Shown piece by piece: positions 6,801-14,776 of a stretch of 18,264 bases of DNA. Position 1 is the first letter of the stretch, and each line of letters begins with the position of its first letter. The notes below the pieces were generated by a model that was not told the origin of the DNA, searched no databases, and was given only the letters and a program-made list of their open reading frames with translations. The DNA comes from an uncultured bacterium (GTDB taxonomy: Bacteria > Planctomycetota > Phycisphaerae > Sedimentisphaerales > Anaerobacaceae), in the NCBI GenBank assembly GCA_913009865.1, contig CAJVYK010000018.1, positions 1-18,264 on the forward strand. Reading direction: 5' to 3'. The position numbers and the translations under genes were made by a program.

Positions 6801-7795
6801 CAGGATGTAACGTTGCGCAGACATTTTGTAATCAATCCGATTAGTTGTTTCCCAATTACGCTGATATCAAAATTTTTTACCAGCGCCAGATTTTCATCAC
6901 CCATTTTTTTTCGCAATTGCCGGTTCTCAATCAGTTGGGCGATTTTATCGAGCCACTGCTGGGCGTCTTTGGCGAGAAAGCCCGTAGTGCCGTCCTTAAC
7001 GTATTCAGCATTTGTTCCAACCGGCGAGGCAACAACAGGCAGGCCTGCGCAAGCATATTCCAGAACCTTAAAGCTGCATTTACCTCTGGTGAATCGGTTG
7101 TCTGGCAGCGGCGCAAGGCCAATATCGTTCGTTGCCAAATCAATGGCTCGCTTCTCATTAGACCATAAGTATTTTTCCACGCTCATATTTTGCAGGTCAA
7201 AGAAGCTGTCACATATTATTCGCAGAATAACGTTGTCAAAGCAACAGCCGATTTCTTCAAGAGCGGGTTTGATTTCAGCAAGGTACTTAAGTGTGCTGCT
7301 ACTGCCTATCCAGACCAGCCGGATTTTGTCGTTACTTTTAGGTGGACGATCAACCTGATAGTCACTAACTTTTAGCCCGATCGGGAGAACTTTAACATTA
7401 GAATTGAATTTTCGAGCGTGTTCGGCAAGGTAGGAATTGCCGGCAATAACCATATCCGCTAATTTTGCAGTTCTGCGAAAAGGCCTGAAATGGGCGGAGC
7501 TGTTGCGTTCGGGAACTTTAGGGCTGTACATTATCGCATCGTCGAAATTATAGATAATTTTTTTGCTGTATCGACGCAACCAAAAAGCGTCGAAGGGGTT
7601 CAACCCTTTTTTATGAAGAAAGACTCCATCAAATTTTGCTGCTCGCATAAAAAGTTTTCGACGTGCCAAATGGCCGGCTGGCAACTTTGCAACTTCACAA
7701 TTTATGCCGTTTGTACGCAGAGTATCAAGGTAAACCTCTATTCGCTGTCTGAAGCTCGCACGATTTGGATTGTTAGTTAGGATAAGAAGGTTCAT
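6800..7795 (-). CDS. Glycosyltransferase family 4 (GT-B fold)
   Basis: This 331-residue cytoplasmic protein has the two-domain plan of GT-B glycosyltransferases of group 1. The N-terminal half begins MNLLILTNNPNRASFRQRIE; the donor-binding half starts near KIRLVWIGSSSTLKYL (157-172). The conserved donor site is KCSFKVLEYACAGLPVVASP at 239-258, with the E of the EX7E-type motif, followed by GTNAEYVKDGTTGFL. Such enzymes transfer a sugar from a nucleotide donor to a growing lipid-linked glycan. Donor and acceptor cannot be read. It is the last gene of the minus-strand operon, 32 bases after the CgeB-like gene, and has no clear ribosome site, so it may rely on translation of its neighbour. Start ATG at 7795. 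Confidence 0.87.
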   Translation of the reverse strand: MNLLILTNNPNRASFRQRIEVYLDTLRTNGINCEVAKLPAGHLARRKLFMRAAKFDGVFLHKKGLNPFDAFWLRRYSKKIIYNFDDAIMYSPKVPERNSSAHFRPFRRTAKLADMVIAGNSYLAEHARKFNSNVKVLPIGLKVSDYQVDRPPKSNDKIRLVWIGSSSTLKYLAEIKPALEEIGCCFDNVILRIICDSFFDLQNMSVEKYLWSNEKRAIDLATNDIGLAPLPDNRFTRGKCSFKVLEYACAGLPVVASPVGTNAEYVKDGTTGFLAKDAQQWLDKIAQLIENRQLRKKMGDENLALVKNFDISVIGKQLIGLITKCLRNVTS

Positions 7796-7827
7796 TTATT
7801 TTTTTTGAAGATATTTCAAGAAAGTAG

Positions 7828-8862
7828 CTATAGGATTTCCGCCCAAGGGGCCTCATAAGCGCCTGTTTCGATTAAGTCAAGCATATGTCTGGCGATTTTT
7901 TCACAATTGAATTCATTATGTGCTCTTTGCATTCCTGCCATTGCGATTTTTTCTCGCTGCTGCTCGTGCTTCAGATACCACTCGGCCAATTCAAAAAACT
8001 CATCGACAGTATCGAAATACTTCAAATGCACCTCATCCTCGAAAAGCAGTTCGTAACCAGGTGCTCTTTTTGCTAAACAAAATGTGCCGCAAGCGGGGAT
8101 ATTGATGAATCTATCCGAATGGTAAAGCCGTACATCGTTTGCTATGTTGATACTAAGTCCTATCTTAGCTCCGCTAATAGCGTAAAAAGAGTGCATTCCT
8201 TGACTTTTTGGCCTGCCGAAACATGCATAAACCTTAGCGTTGGGTAGCTCGGACATCCTTTTGGCGAGTTCGTATCTTTCATAATTACGGTCAAGTCTTG
8301 TGTGTTCTGCAGCCCCCAGGAATACCATGTCGGTCCTCCAGATATCATCCACTTCAAATCGGTACTGTATGTCGGGGTCGCAGGTAAAAGGGATAAATGC
8401 GCAGCACCGTACCCCCGCCTCTTTATAGATTTGAAGAAATCTGCCGGCACTTGGCATTATTATGATATCCATTTCTTTTCCCGTTGCTATGCGGGCGGGA
8501 AATTTTTCAGGGAAAGGGTCACCATCTCTGCCAACAAAAATCGCATTTGGCACAAGCTCACGCATAGCTCTAACAGTTTCAGCATCAAGGTACTTCATAC
8601 TAAAGGCAATAACGATGTCCGGGTAATAATACTTAACCTGTTTTAGGAGAACCTCATTTGATTTTTTGCGGCCAAAGCGTCGCGCTATTCGTTTGCTGGG
8701 GAATGGGCTGCACTGCATCATAATATTTCTGTGGCTAAACCGCTGTACATCATGGCCAAGGCGAATAAGACTCTTGACCAGCCGGCGTTCCTCTATACAA
8801 ATAGACCACGGTTTCTCGTCTTTGAAATCAGCTATTACGAATATTCGCTTTGCTTTTGGCAT
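7828..8862 (-). CDS. CgeB-like glycosyltransferase
   Basis: This 344-residue protein resembles CgeB/spore-maturation-type glycosyltransferases (GT-B fold, Glyco_trans_1_2 C-terminal domain). The N-terminal domain begins MPKAKRIFVIADFKDEKPWS. The middle has FVGRDGDPFPEKFP (109-122). The C-terminal domain carries VFLGAAEHTRLDRNYERYEL (180-199) and the typical site RFINIPACGTFCLAKRAPG (251-269), followed by the usual DTVDEFFELAEWYL region. No signal peptide or membrane segment is seen, so it should act in the cytoplasm, adding a sugar to a glycan intermediate. It sits mid-operon between the broken methyltransferase and the GT4 gene. Only a weak GAGAG precedes the ATG. The sugar specificity is unknown. 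Confidence 0.82.
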   Translation of the reverse strand: MPKAKRIFVIADFKDEKPWSICIEERRLVKSLIRLGHDVQRFSHRNIMMQCSPFPSKRIARRFGRKKSNEVLLKQVKYYYPDIVIAFSMKYLDAETVRAMRELVPNAIFVGRDGDPFPEKFPARIATGKEMDIIIMPSAGRFLQIYKEAGVRCCAFIPFTCDPDIQYRFEVDDIWRTDMVFLGAAEHTRLDRNYERYELAKRMSELPNAKVYACFGRPKSQGMHSFYAISGAKIGLSINIANDVRLYHSDRFINIPACGTFCLAKRAPGYELLFEDEVHLKYFDTVDEFFELAEWYLKHEQQREKIAMAGMQRAHNEFNCEKIARHMLDLIETGAYEAPWAEIL

Positions 8863-8932
8863 TTTGAACTCTCACAAATTTCTGACTATGAAATTTTGTC
8901 CTGTATTTGTCATTTTCTTTTTTGATGATTGT

Positions 8933-9652
8933 TTAGTTTTTCCTTTTAGATGCTTCTACAAAATATCCAACAGTGTGATTTTCAGTCTTATCAAAATTGA
9001 GCTTATCTAAAAAATAGCACAGAAGAGGTATTAATTTACGAAACCAAAGGGACAATAAAATTTTGAGTGGAAAAAACAGTATTTTACTGAGTTTTTTCCT
9101 CTCTCGAGGAAACAAAAATTTCATAAACCTTCTCGATTCCTGAGCATAATGCCTAAAAAAACCACAGTTGGGAAGTATTCTTAAATTTTCGAACCCAAAC
9201 GTGGGCAGAAACCGTTCATACCAAAATGGGGTGTAGCCACCGTAAAATATATAAGGCTTTTGATGAATCCCACATCCCAAAGGGGCGGTTAGGAACAGTC
9301 GTCCTCCCTGTCGTAGGATTCGTGAAAACTCTTCAATAGCCTTGATTGGCTCTGCTATGTGCTCGAGGACCTCGCTACAAATGACAACATCAAAAGATTA
9401 ATCAGCTACGGGAATATTTGTAATATCACAGATATAATTCATCTTTGTATACTTCCCTATGGTACTGGGAGTATTGCAAAAGTCCTGCGTTTTGTAGTTA
9501 CAGTGGGAAAAAAAGTGGCGGTAGGGTCCTGTCCCTGCTCCTGCATCCAGGACGTCTGAGCCTGGAGAAACTGTTTTTGCCATTTTAGCCATCCACTGAT
9601 GGCGGTTGTACGCATTAAATCTGAAGATTGATTTTCTCTTGTCAATTACCAT
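8933..9652 (-). pseudogene. Class I SAM methyltransferase interrupted by one in-frame stop
   Basis: One continuous frame of 239 codons encodes a Methyltransf_11-type protein, but codon 85 is TAA (9400-9398 on the minus strand). Before it lies the SAM-binding motif VLDAGAGTGPYR (34-45) and CDITNIPVAD (75-84). Straight after, in the same frame, come SFDVVICSEVLEH (86-98) and LRQGGRLFLTAPLG, the next two conserved blocks. There is no frameshift, so a single base change (for example from a Glu, Lys, Gln or Ser codon) would explain it. The start ATG at 9652 is preceded in frame by TAA, which supports it. As read, only an 84-residue stump would be made; a restart inside the second half (ATG at 9280) would lack the SAM site. 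Assembly error or recent loss are both possible. A functional copy would methylate a sugar or similar small group in glycan synthesis. Confidence 0.85.
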
Positions 9653-9700
9653 GTCGGTTCTGTCTGTTTATCTATTCAAAAGTCGCAAAGTTCGGAAATT

Positions 9701-9730
9701 ATCATAAACTGCGGGATTTAAACTTGTCAG
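9701..9730 (-). promoter_or_regulatory. Possible internal promoter before the broken methyltransferase
   Basis: On the minus strand CTGACA (9730-9725) and TATGAT (9706-9701) are separated by 18 bases, close to sigma-70 consensus, in the 90-base gap between the FkbM gene and the methyltransferase start. It is one of the few real gaps within the operon. The match could be chance. Confidence 0.25.
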
Positions 9731-9742
9731 GGTCATCCTTTT

Positions 9743-10516
9743 TCATTCAAATGTGAAACGAACATAGATTTCTCCATAATTTTCTATACCCTTGTCCATT
9801 GTCGCTAATATGGACTTTATCTCATGATAGTCAACCCAATTTGGCAAAGCAAAAGACATTGACCCGCCCATACAATAATTAAACTGCGTTTTTCCAAGCT
9901 TGTATAAGTAATTCACACAACTGAGCGAGGATTCAATACGTTCCGAAATGAATTCAAGGGAAACAGTGTTGATGGGTTGTGAGAGGCCCTTTAAAACTTC
10001 AAACTCGCATCCTTCGACGTCTATCTTGCAAAATACGGGCTTACCGTACTTGTCTATCAAAGCATCCAAAGTTGTTGTTTCAACCGATATTTGATCAGCC
10101 CACTTGTGACCTGAAAACCGTCCGCTTTGCTTTACTGTTGCAATCCAGTCTTGTGACATAGTGGAGAGAGTGGTTGATCTATCGACAAATAATGTTTGTT
10201 TGCCCACTTTATTAGCAATCGCACAGTTTTCTATATAGACGTTGTTATTCTTAAATCTGCGTTTCAAAACCTGCCAGCAACTTTCCTGGGGTTCAACAGC
10301 CACGACTGTAGCTCCTAACTGGAGAAATAAGCTGGTTTTGTCTCCGATATTCGCTCCGATGTCAAAACAAAGGTCATTTCTCTTCAATAACTGCGAGTAG
10401 AAGTTTAACTGGTCGGTAATATGTCTGTCTTCGCTAATTTTAGATGATCTGGATCTAAATTTTTTCCAGTTTCTGCGATATCTGTAATACTGTTTTAATT
10501 TGGAATAAATCCGCAT
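9743..10516 (-). CDS. FkbM family methyltransferase
   Basis: This is a SAM-dependent O-methyltransferase-like protein of the FkbM family, often found in surface-glycan and antibiotic clusters, where members methylate hydroxyl groups on sugars or polyketides. With the ATG at 10516 it has 257 residues; a TTG at 10528 would add four. Neither start has a convincing ribosome site, and I prefer ATG. The SAM-binding motif is LCFDIGANIGDKTSLF, about residues 49-64, followed by the acidic end of the second strand, VVAVEP. The family hallmark VFCKIDVEGCEFEVLKGL lies at about 161-178. The N-terminus is rich in basic and aromatic residues (KLKQYYRYRRNWKKFRSR), which may bring it to a membrane or a charged acceptor. 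The gene lies 38 bases after the DUF268 gene. The acceptor is unknown. Confidence 0.9.
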   Translation of the reverse strand: MRIYSKLKQYYRYRRNWKKFRSRSSKISEDRHITDQLNFYSQLLKRNDLCFDIGANIGDKTSLFLQLGATVVAVEPQESCWQVLKRRFKNNNVYIENCAIANKVGKQTLFVDRSTTLSTMSQDWIATVKQSGRFSGHKWADQISVETTTLDALIDKYGKPVFCKIDVEGCEFEVLKGLSQPINTVSLEFISERIESSLSCVNYLYKLGKTQFNYCMGGSMSFALPNWVDYHEIKSILATMDKGIENYGEIYVRFTFE

Positions 10517-10554
10517 TTTGCTGCTCAATTCTTAAAAAATACGTTACGCTGGTA

Positions 10555-11316
10555 TCATGTGGATTGATCACCTATTTTGGTAAACCAGAACATTCCGCAG
10601 GCGTATCTTGCGTTTTCTAAAATATCGATGGCAATACGCTCAATGAATCTTTTATTGTCATCGGTCCCGGATAGTTCGACCAGCTTTAGGCCGCTAAAGT
10701 AATCGAGAATTTGCTTTGGTGAATGAATTCTATGCGCATTAAAGCAAACCTTCGGTTTGCCGACCGGTAAAGAGAGGAAAAGATTGCCGCCTTTAGCCAG
10801 GCATCGTGATAATTCGGTAGCAGCTTTTTTTGTTCCCAAGGGATCCAGCGGATCGCCGTACCTGCCCAATCCAATGTGTTCTGCTACGTGCAGACAGGAT
10901 ATCGACTCGAGTGAATTATTCTCGTATGGTAAATCCAATATGCTCCCCTTTATACTCTTAAGGTTTTCAACATTAGAAACATTCAAAGGACGAATATCAA
11001 CAAAATGCACTTCTGTAATCGCACTGAGCATACCTACAAAATTTACGTTTGAGCCAACATCAACATGCAGTTTGGGGTTCAAGGAGTGTATTTTCTTAAA
11101 GGCCCAAAGATGCTGATAAAAATAATGACTGTCGACTCTTGTTTTTGCAGTTTTATCTAATAAGCAAGGATATGTATCAGCAAACCTGATTTGCTCAGCG
11201 TCATCCATCCTGGTATATTTGTACATATCTCTTACATAGCCTGGGTATCCCAGCAACGCGCGGAACAGTTTTCCCTTCCTTAGCGGCCTTTTCCATCTGC
11301 CCAATACGCTTGACAT
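10555..11316 (-). CDS. DUF268-type SAM methyltransferase-like protein
   Basis: This protein, 253 residues from the chosen start, has a Rossmann methyltransferase outline: HVDVGSNVNFVGML (84-97) as the first SAM loop, then VHFVDIRPL, and LSISLPVG-like strand text late in the domain. The segment HVAEHIGLGRYGDPLDP (143-159) followed by KKAATELSRCLAKGG is characteristic of DUF268, a poorly studied family seen in polysaccharide clusters. I chose the ATG at 11316 because AAGGA (11331-11327) precedes it by 10 bases and the start then falls just after the upstream stop. The ATG at 11364 would overlap the previous gene by 28 bases and lacks a clear ribosome site. The first SAM loop is less glycine-rich than normal (VGSNVNFVG), so binding is not assured. 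Its substrate is unknown. Confidence 0.78.
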   Translation of the reverse strand: MSSVLGRWKRPLRKGKLFRALLGYPGYVRDMYKYTRMDDAEQIRFADTYPCLLDKTAKTRVDSHYFYQHLWAFKKIHSLNPKLHVDVGSNVNFVGMLSAITEVHFVDIRPLNVSNVENLKSIKGSILDLPYENNSLESISCLHVAEHIGLGRYGDPLDPLGTKKAATELSRCLAKGGNLFLSLPVGKPKVCFNAHRIHSPKQILDYFSGLKLVELSGTDDNKRFIERIAIDILENARYACGMFWFTKIGDQST

Positions 11317-11336
11317 ATCGACATTTTCCTTCCACG

Positions 11337-12266
11337 TTACGTCTTTTGAATCAATCTGAAACATTCCGAGCCGGAGTGTGTGTCTGTAGGCTTGTTCTTC
11401 GCGATATAACCGATGTCCAGACTGTAGCCTTGTTTGTATTTTTCGGCCAGGATTTCAACTGTGTGTTCAGCGTCGCCATCTGTTGTATTATTTGTTGAGG
11501 TATTGACCATATTCACCTGTATGGCGCTGGCGCATTGTTTTTGAAAGTAAAGAAAGTTTGGCAGTTGTTCGCTATGGTTCTGGCACCAGCGGCAATTCCA
11601 GGATTCCAACGTGTTAGGACTGTAGAAATACCCGAACGATTTGAGAATCGACCGTGTTGACGTTATCTTTCCCAGCATTTTTATGACAGCAGAACCCGGT
11701 GAAAACAGCGCCTTGATTAGTGAACTGTTGTTCGAGACATTGTTGATTATCCTTTTTATCAGGCCGGTCGGGTAAACGGTGGCACAAAGTTCAAAAGGAT
11801 ATCGCGTAGTCGGAGTTTGGCCTTGTGTCCAGTTTATGCTGTAAACAGTTTGCCCGGCGGCGACAGTTTCGCTAACGTGGTTGTTGCCATTTCTTACGCT
11901 CTTCTCGCTGAATCTAAGCGAAAAGCCGAAAATGTCCTTTGGAAATCTGCTGAATGTCTCATCAATTATGTCAAAATCGACAGCATCAAAGTACACAACG
12001 TCGTCAACACCGAATAGAACATATTTTGTGTCGATCTGGCTTAAAATTCTAAAAAAATCCTTTGAAAAATCAGTTTCTTCTATCACTATGCAGGTTGGGT
12101 ATTTCCGGAAAAGCTGTTCATAGCTCTCTTCAAACAGCTCGACCTTATACAGGATGTATGTCTGAATAATCTCTGCTGGAAAATGTCTATACAAGCTTTC
12201 CAGATACCCCTCCAACTGTAAAGGTCGATTTTTAGTAAACACAATGTTGCTTATCATCTTTTTCAT
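11337..12266 (-). CDS. GT-A-like glycosyltransferase of uncertain family
   Basis: This 309-residue protein starts MKKMISNIVFTKNRPLQLEG and continues YLESLYRHFP, the first strand and helix of a GT2-like nucleotide-sugar transferase (expected form: VxTxNRPxxLxxxLxSL). A strand ending in FGVDDVVYF (about residues 85-93) supplies a DD motif where GT-A enzymes bind metal and donor phosphate. The later part, with SWNCRWCQ near residue 220, is not familiar, and the protein does not match the usual GT2 pattern well, so it could belong to a small GT-A family of its own. It has no signal peptide. It lies 6 bases after the preceding GT2 gene and has no clear ribosome site, suggesting coupled translation. 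Its operon position supports a role in building the same glycan. Confidence 0.68.
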   Translation of the reverse strand: MKKMISNIVFTKNRPLQLEGYLESLYRHFPAEIIQTYILYKVELFEESYEQLFRKYPTCIVIEETDFSKDFFRILSQIDTKYVLFGVDDVVYFDAVDFDIIDETFSRFPKDIFGFSLRFSEKSVRNGNNHVSETVAAGQTVYSINWTQGQTPTTRYPFELCATVYPTGLIKRIINNVSNNSSLIKALFSPGSAVIKMLGKITSTRSILKSFGYFYSPNTLESWNCRWCQNHSEQLPNFLYFQKQCASAIQVNMVNTSTNNTTDGDAEHTVEILAEKYKQGYSLDIGYIAKNKPTDTHSGSECFRLIQKT

Positions 12267-12272
12267 AACCGG

Positions 12273-13232
12273 TCAGTGATATATGCGTCGTTGACAGACA
12301 AAATATCCCATAAGTATCTTGAATTTCCTTATCCAGTAATGCAGACCGCCTGTTCTTTTTTTGCCAAGATAAGCTTTGCGGTTTATTCTATAATCTAAAA
12401 CCTTTTGGCGATAGGATTTCAGTTCACCCGGTTCAATCGTCTTAATCACATTTGACTGGCCGTCCCGGAAAATATGTTCTTTTCTTCCGGACAGCAATTC
12501 ATTCCCATACTGCACAACAGCAGCGTGATACTGTTTTTTCATAATTTTGTTGAGTCTGACTAATTTTGCACTGTTGCTGTCATGATGATATCTACCATAG
12601 CTGGCAACCACAGGTAAAAAGTATGGAAGATAGCCCTTGATATTAAAATTATAGTTGAAGCTCAGAAGTGCATGGTTCTGTAAAAAAGAGCCGGTGGGTT
12701 CGTATTTGGGAAAACATTCTTTGAACACATCAGCACGTACGCAAAATGTGCTTTCAGGACAAACAAAAAAAGTACCCAGCCAAAAGGGGAAAAAATCCAT
12801 TTTTTGCTGTGGCGGATGATTAGAAAAATTAGGCCGGTTGATTTTTCCTAACGTTCCATCTTCGCCCATACGCTGAGCCAGCCCATAGACTAACGATACC
12901 TCAGGGTCGTTATCCAGTATTTCAACACATTTGCCAAACCAATCTCGGTACAAATATCCATCCGAAACACAACAAAACATAATATACTCGCCACGAGTCA
13001 TTGTCAGCGCCTTGTAGAATCCCTCATCTGCGTGCCTGTCTGGTTCTGATATCCATCTTATATGTTTATATTCTTCAAGAATCTCTATAGTGTTATCAGT
13101 GGATGCACTATCCACCAAAACGTGCTCATAATCCGTGAAAGTTTGCTGTAAAACCGACTCTACAGTTTGCCGTAAAAAACGCCCCCCGTTTTTAGAGGCG
13201 GTAATCACTGATATCTTTGGTCTTGTTCCCAT
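12273..13232 (-). CDS. Glycosyltransferase family 2
   Basis: This GT2 enzyme (319 residues from the ATG at 13232; a GTG at 13244 would add four) begins RPKISVITASKNGGRFLRQT, then VESVLQQTFTDYEHVLVDSA and STDNTIEIL, the standard GT-A nucleotide-binding half. ISEPDRHADEGFYKAL (61-76 from this start) is the common 'SEPDxGxxDA' block, and GEYIMFCCVSDGYL follows. At the metal site the usual (N/S)DD reads SDG, so one acidic residue is replaced; several GT2 members tolerate variation here. The C-terminal 90 residues are rich in Lys, Arg and Tyr, which could favour membrane association; no clear transmembrane helix is seen. It would transfer a sugar to a glycan intermediate in the cytoplasm. Ribosome sites are weak for both starts. 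Confidence 0.86.
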   Translation of the reverse strand: MGTRPKISVITASKNGGRFLRQTVESVLQQTFTDYEHVLVDSASTDNTIEILEEYKHIRWISEPDRHADEGFYKALTMTRGEYIMFCCVSDGYLYRDWFGKCVEILDNDPEVSLVYGLAQRMGEDGTLGKINRPNFSNHPPQQKMDFFPFWLGTFFVCPESTFCVRADVFKECFPKYEPTGSFLQNHALLSFNYNFNIKGYLPYFLPVVASYGRYHHDSNSAKLVRLNKIMKKQYHAAVVQYGNELLSGRKEHIFRDGQSNVIKTIEPGELKSYRQKVLDYRINRKAYLGKKRTGGLHYWIRKFKILMGYFVCQRRIYH

Positions 13233-13292
13233 ACTTTTCAGCACAATTTACCAGACTAACTGTTCATTTTATGCAAAAATTTCTGAATCCAC

Positions 13293-14765
13293 TTAGATGG
13301 AAGCGTATTTTCTTTTCAGTTTTTTTGACGCCATTTCTGTAATATGCACTTTGGTTTCCTTGCCAAATTTTCTCTCTATCATATTTAGATATCGTGGGCT
13401 TTTGTAATAGACATCAAAAGCATAATCACGAAATGACAGTACCTGGCCACCGGTTAAATATTTGGTTGGCAGCGGTAATGTCTGGTAACCATATTGAGAA
13501 TAGTCCTGCCATAACTCAGGAAGAGGCCAGCAGTTTTGAACGGCCAGTTCATAAAGTTTAGAGCCGGGATATGCCATAGCTGAATAAATGTTAGCCCATT
13601 CGGCATTAATATCAAGCATCAGCTTCAAGGTCTGGTTCATAGAGTCATAATCGTCTTCAGGAAGACCGAAAATATAGTTTCCACAAATATGTATATCCGA
13701 ATCATACGTCATTTTGACAATTTTTTCAACCAGTTCTGTCTTATAGCCCTTGGTAACATCGGCAATTACCCTTTTACTGCCGGATTCAAAACCGTAAGCC
13801 AGCCAGTTTATCCCGGCCTTTTTCATCTTATCCAGCATTTTTTCAGTGACAGTGTTGACTCGAGCGTAAGCCCACATATTCAAATCGTATCCTCTTTCGA
13901 TGATCTTATCACACAGTTCTATAACTCGCTTTTCGTTCATTGCAAACATCTCATCAATAATTTTGATGTTTTTAACGCTGTACGTATTCACGAGAAAGTC
14001 AAGTTCTTTCACCACACTATCGGCACTGCGATAGCGAATGGTATTCTTGCCGAACAATGAATTTATACAGCAAAAAGTACAGTGAAACGGACAGCCCAGA
14101 CTGGTATAGATAACACCATAAGGTTCTCTGGCGTTAATATTGCCAAAACAGTGCCAGTTGTGCGCACGATACTTATTCATCGGCAAAAGGTCCCAGGCCG
14201 GCTGCGGAATCTGGCCGAGGTTTTCTATAAGCGGCGGTCGAGGATTGGAAATTATTTGGCCGGCTTTCTCATACCACAGGCCTTCGATGGGAAACTCCTC
14301 GGCATTGTTTTTAAGGGCGTCAATGAGTTTGCAAATCGTGTAAAATCCTTCCCCCTGGCAGACAAAATCAACCTTTTCTTCTTTGATTGTGCGTTTGGGC
14401 AAAGCACTGGGGTGCAATCCAGCCAGCATTGTTTTAATATTTCCGTCGAGCTGTTTTACCAGTGAAACAATTTCTTCTGCTCCTGTCATATTCATTGTCG
14501 ATGCCGAAGGATTAGATCCTGAAACAACAACCACAGCCAAAACAGGACCGATTTCCTTTATTTTCTGAGCGGTTTCCTGGTAGTCCCAGTTTTCGATCTC
14601 CGCATCGTATAGAACCACTGAGTATCCTTGTTCTCGCAGAAAAGCTGCCAGCATTGCCCCCCACAATGGTGGCTCAATAGCGGTCAGTTGAAATGCGCTC
14701 AATCCGCCATAAATTTGTTTCTGGCTTCCTGGTTTAACCAAAACAATGTCAACTTGACTCATCAA
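13293..14765 (-). CDS. B12-binding radical SAM enzyme
   Basis: This 490-residue protein has the layout of class B (cobalamin-binding) radical SAM enzymes. The N-terminal region, about 1-150, is a Rossmann-type B12-binding domain (VDIVLVKPGS at the start, VLAVVVVSGSNPSAS at 75-89, TMLAGLHPSALP at 112-123, DFVCQGEGFYTI at 133-144). The radical SAM core carries C225, C229 and C232 in SLGCPFHCTFCCINS, the CX3CX2C set that binds the 4Fe-4S cluster, followed by RYRSADSVVKELDFL and a family-typical GINWLAYGFESGS. The C-terminal part continues past residue 400 without a recognised domain. Enzymes of this group often methylate unreactive carbons or do ring chemistry. Beside a sugar 3-dehydratase, a C-methylation or other radical change on a sugar is an attractive guess, but unproven. 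AAGGA lies 9 bases before the ATG. Confidence 0.88.
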   Translation of the reverse strand: MMSQVDIVLVKPGSQKQIYGGLSAFQLTAIEPPLWGAMLAAFLREQGYSVVLYDAEIENWDYQETAQKIKEIGPVLAVVVVSGSNPSASTMNMTGAEEIVSLVKQLDGNIKTMLAGLHPSALPKRTIKEEKVDFVCQGEGFYTICKLIDALKNNAEEFPIEGLWYEKAGQIISNPRPPLIENLGQIPQPAWDLLPMNKYRAHNWHCFGNINAREPYGVIYTSLGCPFHCTFCCINSLFGKNTIRYRSADSVVKELDFLVNTYSVKNIKIIDEMFAMNEKRVIELCDKIIERGYDLNMWAYARVNTVTEKMLDKMKKAGINWLAYGFESGSKRVIADVTKGYKTELVEKIVKMTYDSDIHICGNYIFGLPEDDYDSMNQTLKLMLDINAEWANIYSAMAYPGSKLYELAVQNCWPLPELWQDYSQYGYQTLPLPTKYLTGGQVLSFRDYAFDVYYKSPRYLNMIERKFGKETKVHITEMASKKLKRKYASI

Positions 14766-14776
14766 CGGTTTTCCTT

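Noticed and set aside
6780..7358. Plus-strand frame of 192 codons starting with TTG after AGGAGG at 6771-6776
   Set aside because: It is antisense to the GT4 gene, and its sequence (PTGEATTGRPAQAYS) is the usual mirror of the conserved donor-binding site. The strong ribosome-like site is likely coincidental.
8933..9280. Separate 115-residue gene starting at the ATG at 9280
   Set aside because: It is the in-frame tail of the methyltransferase after the stop codon. Codons 86-124 upstream of it already carry conserved methyltransferase text.
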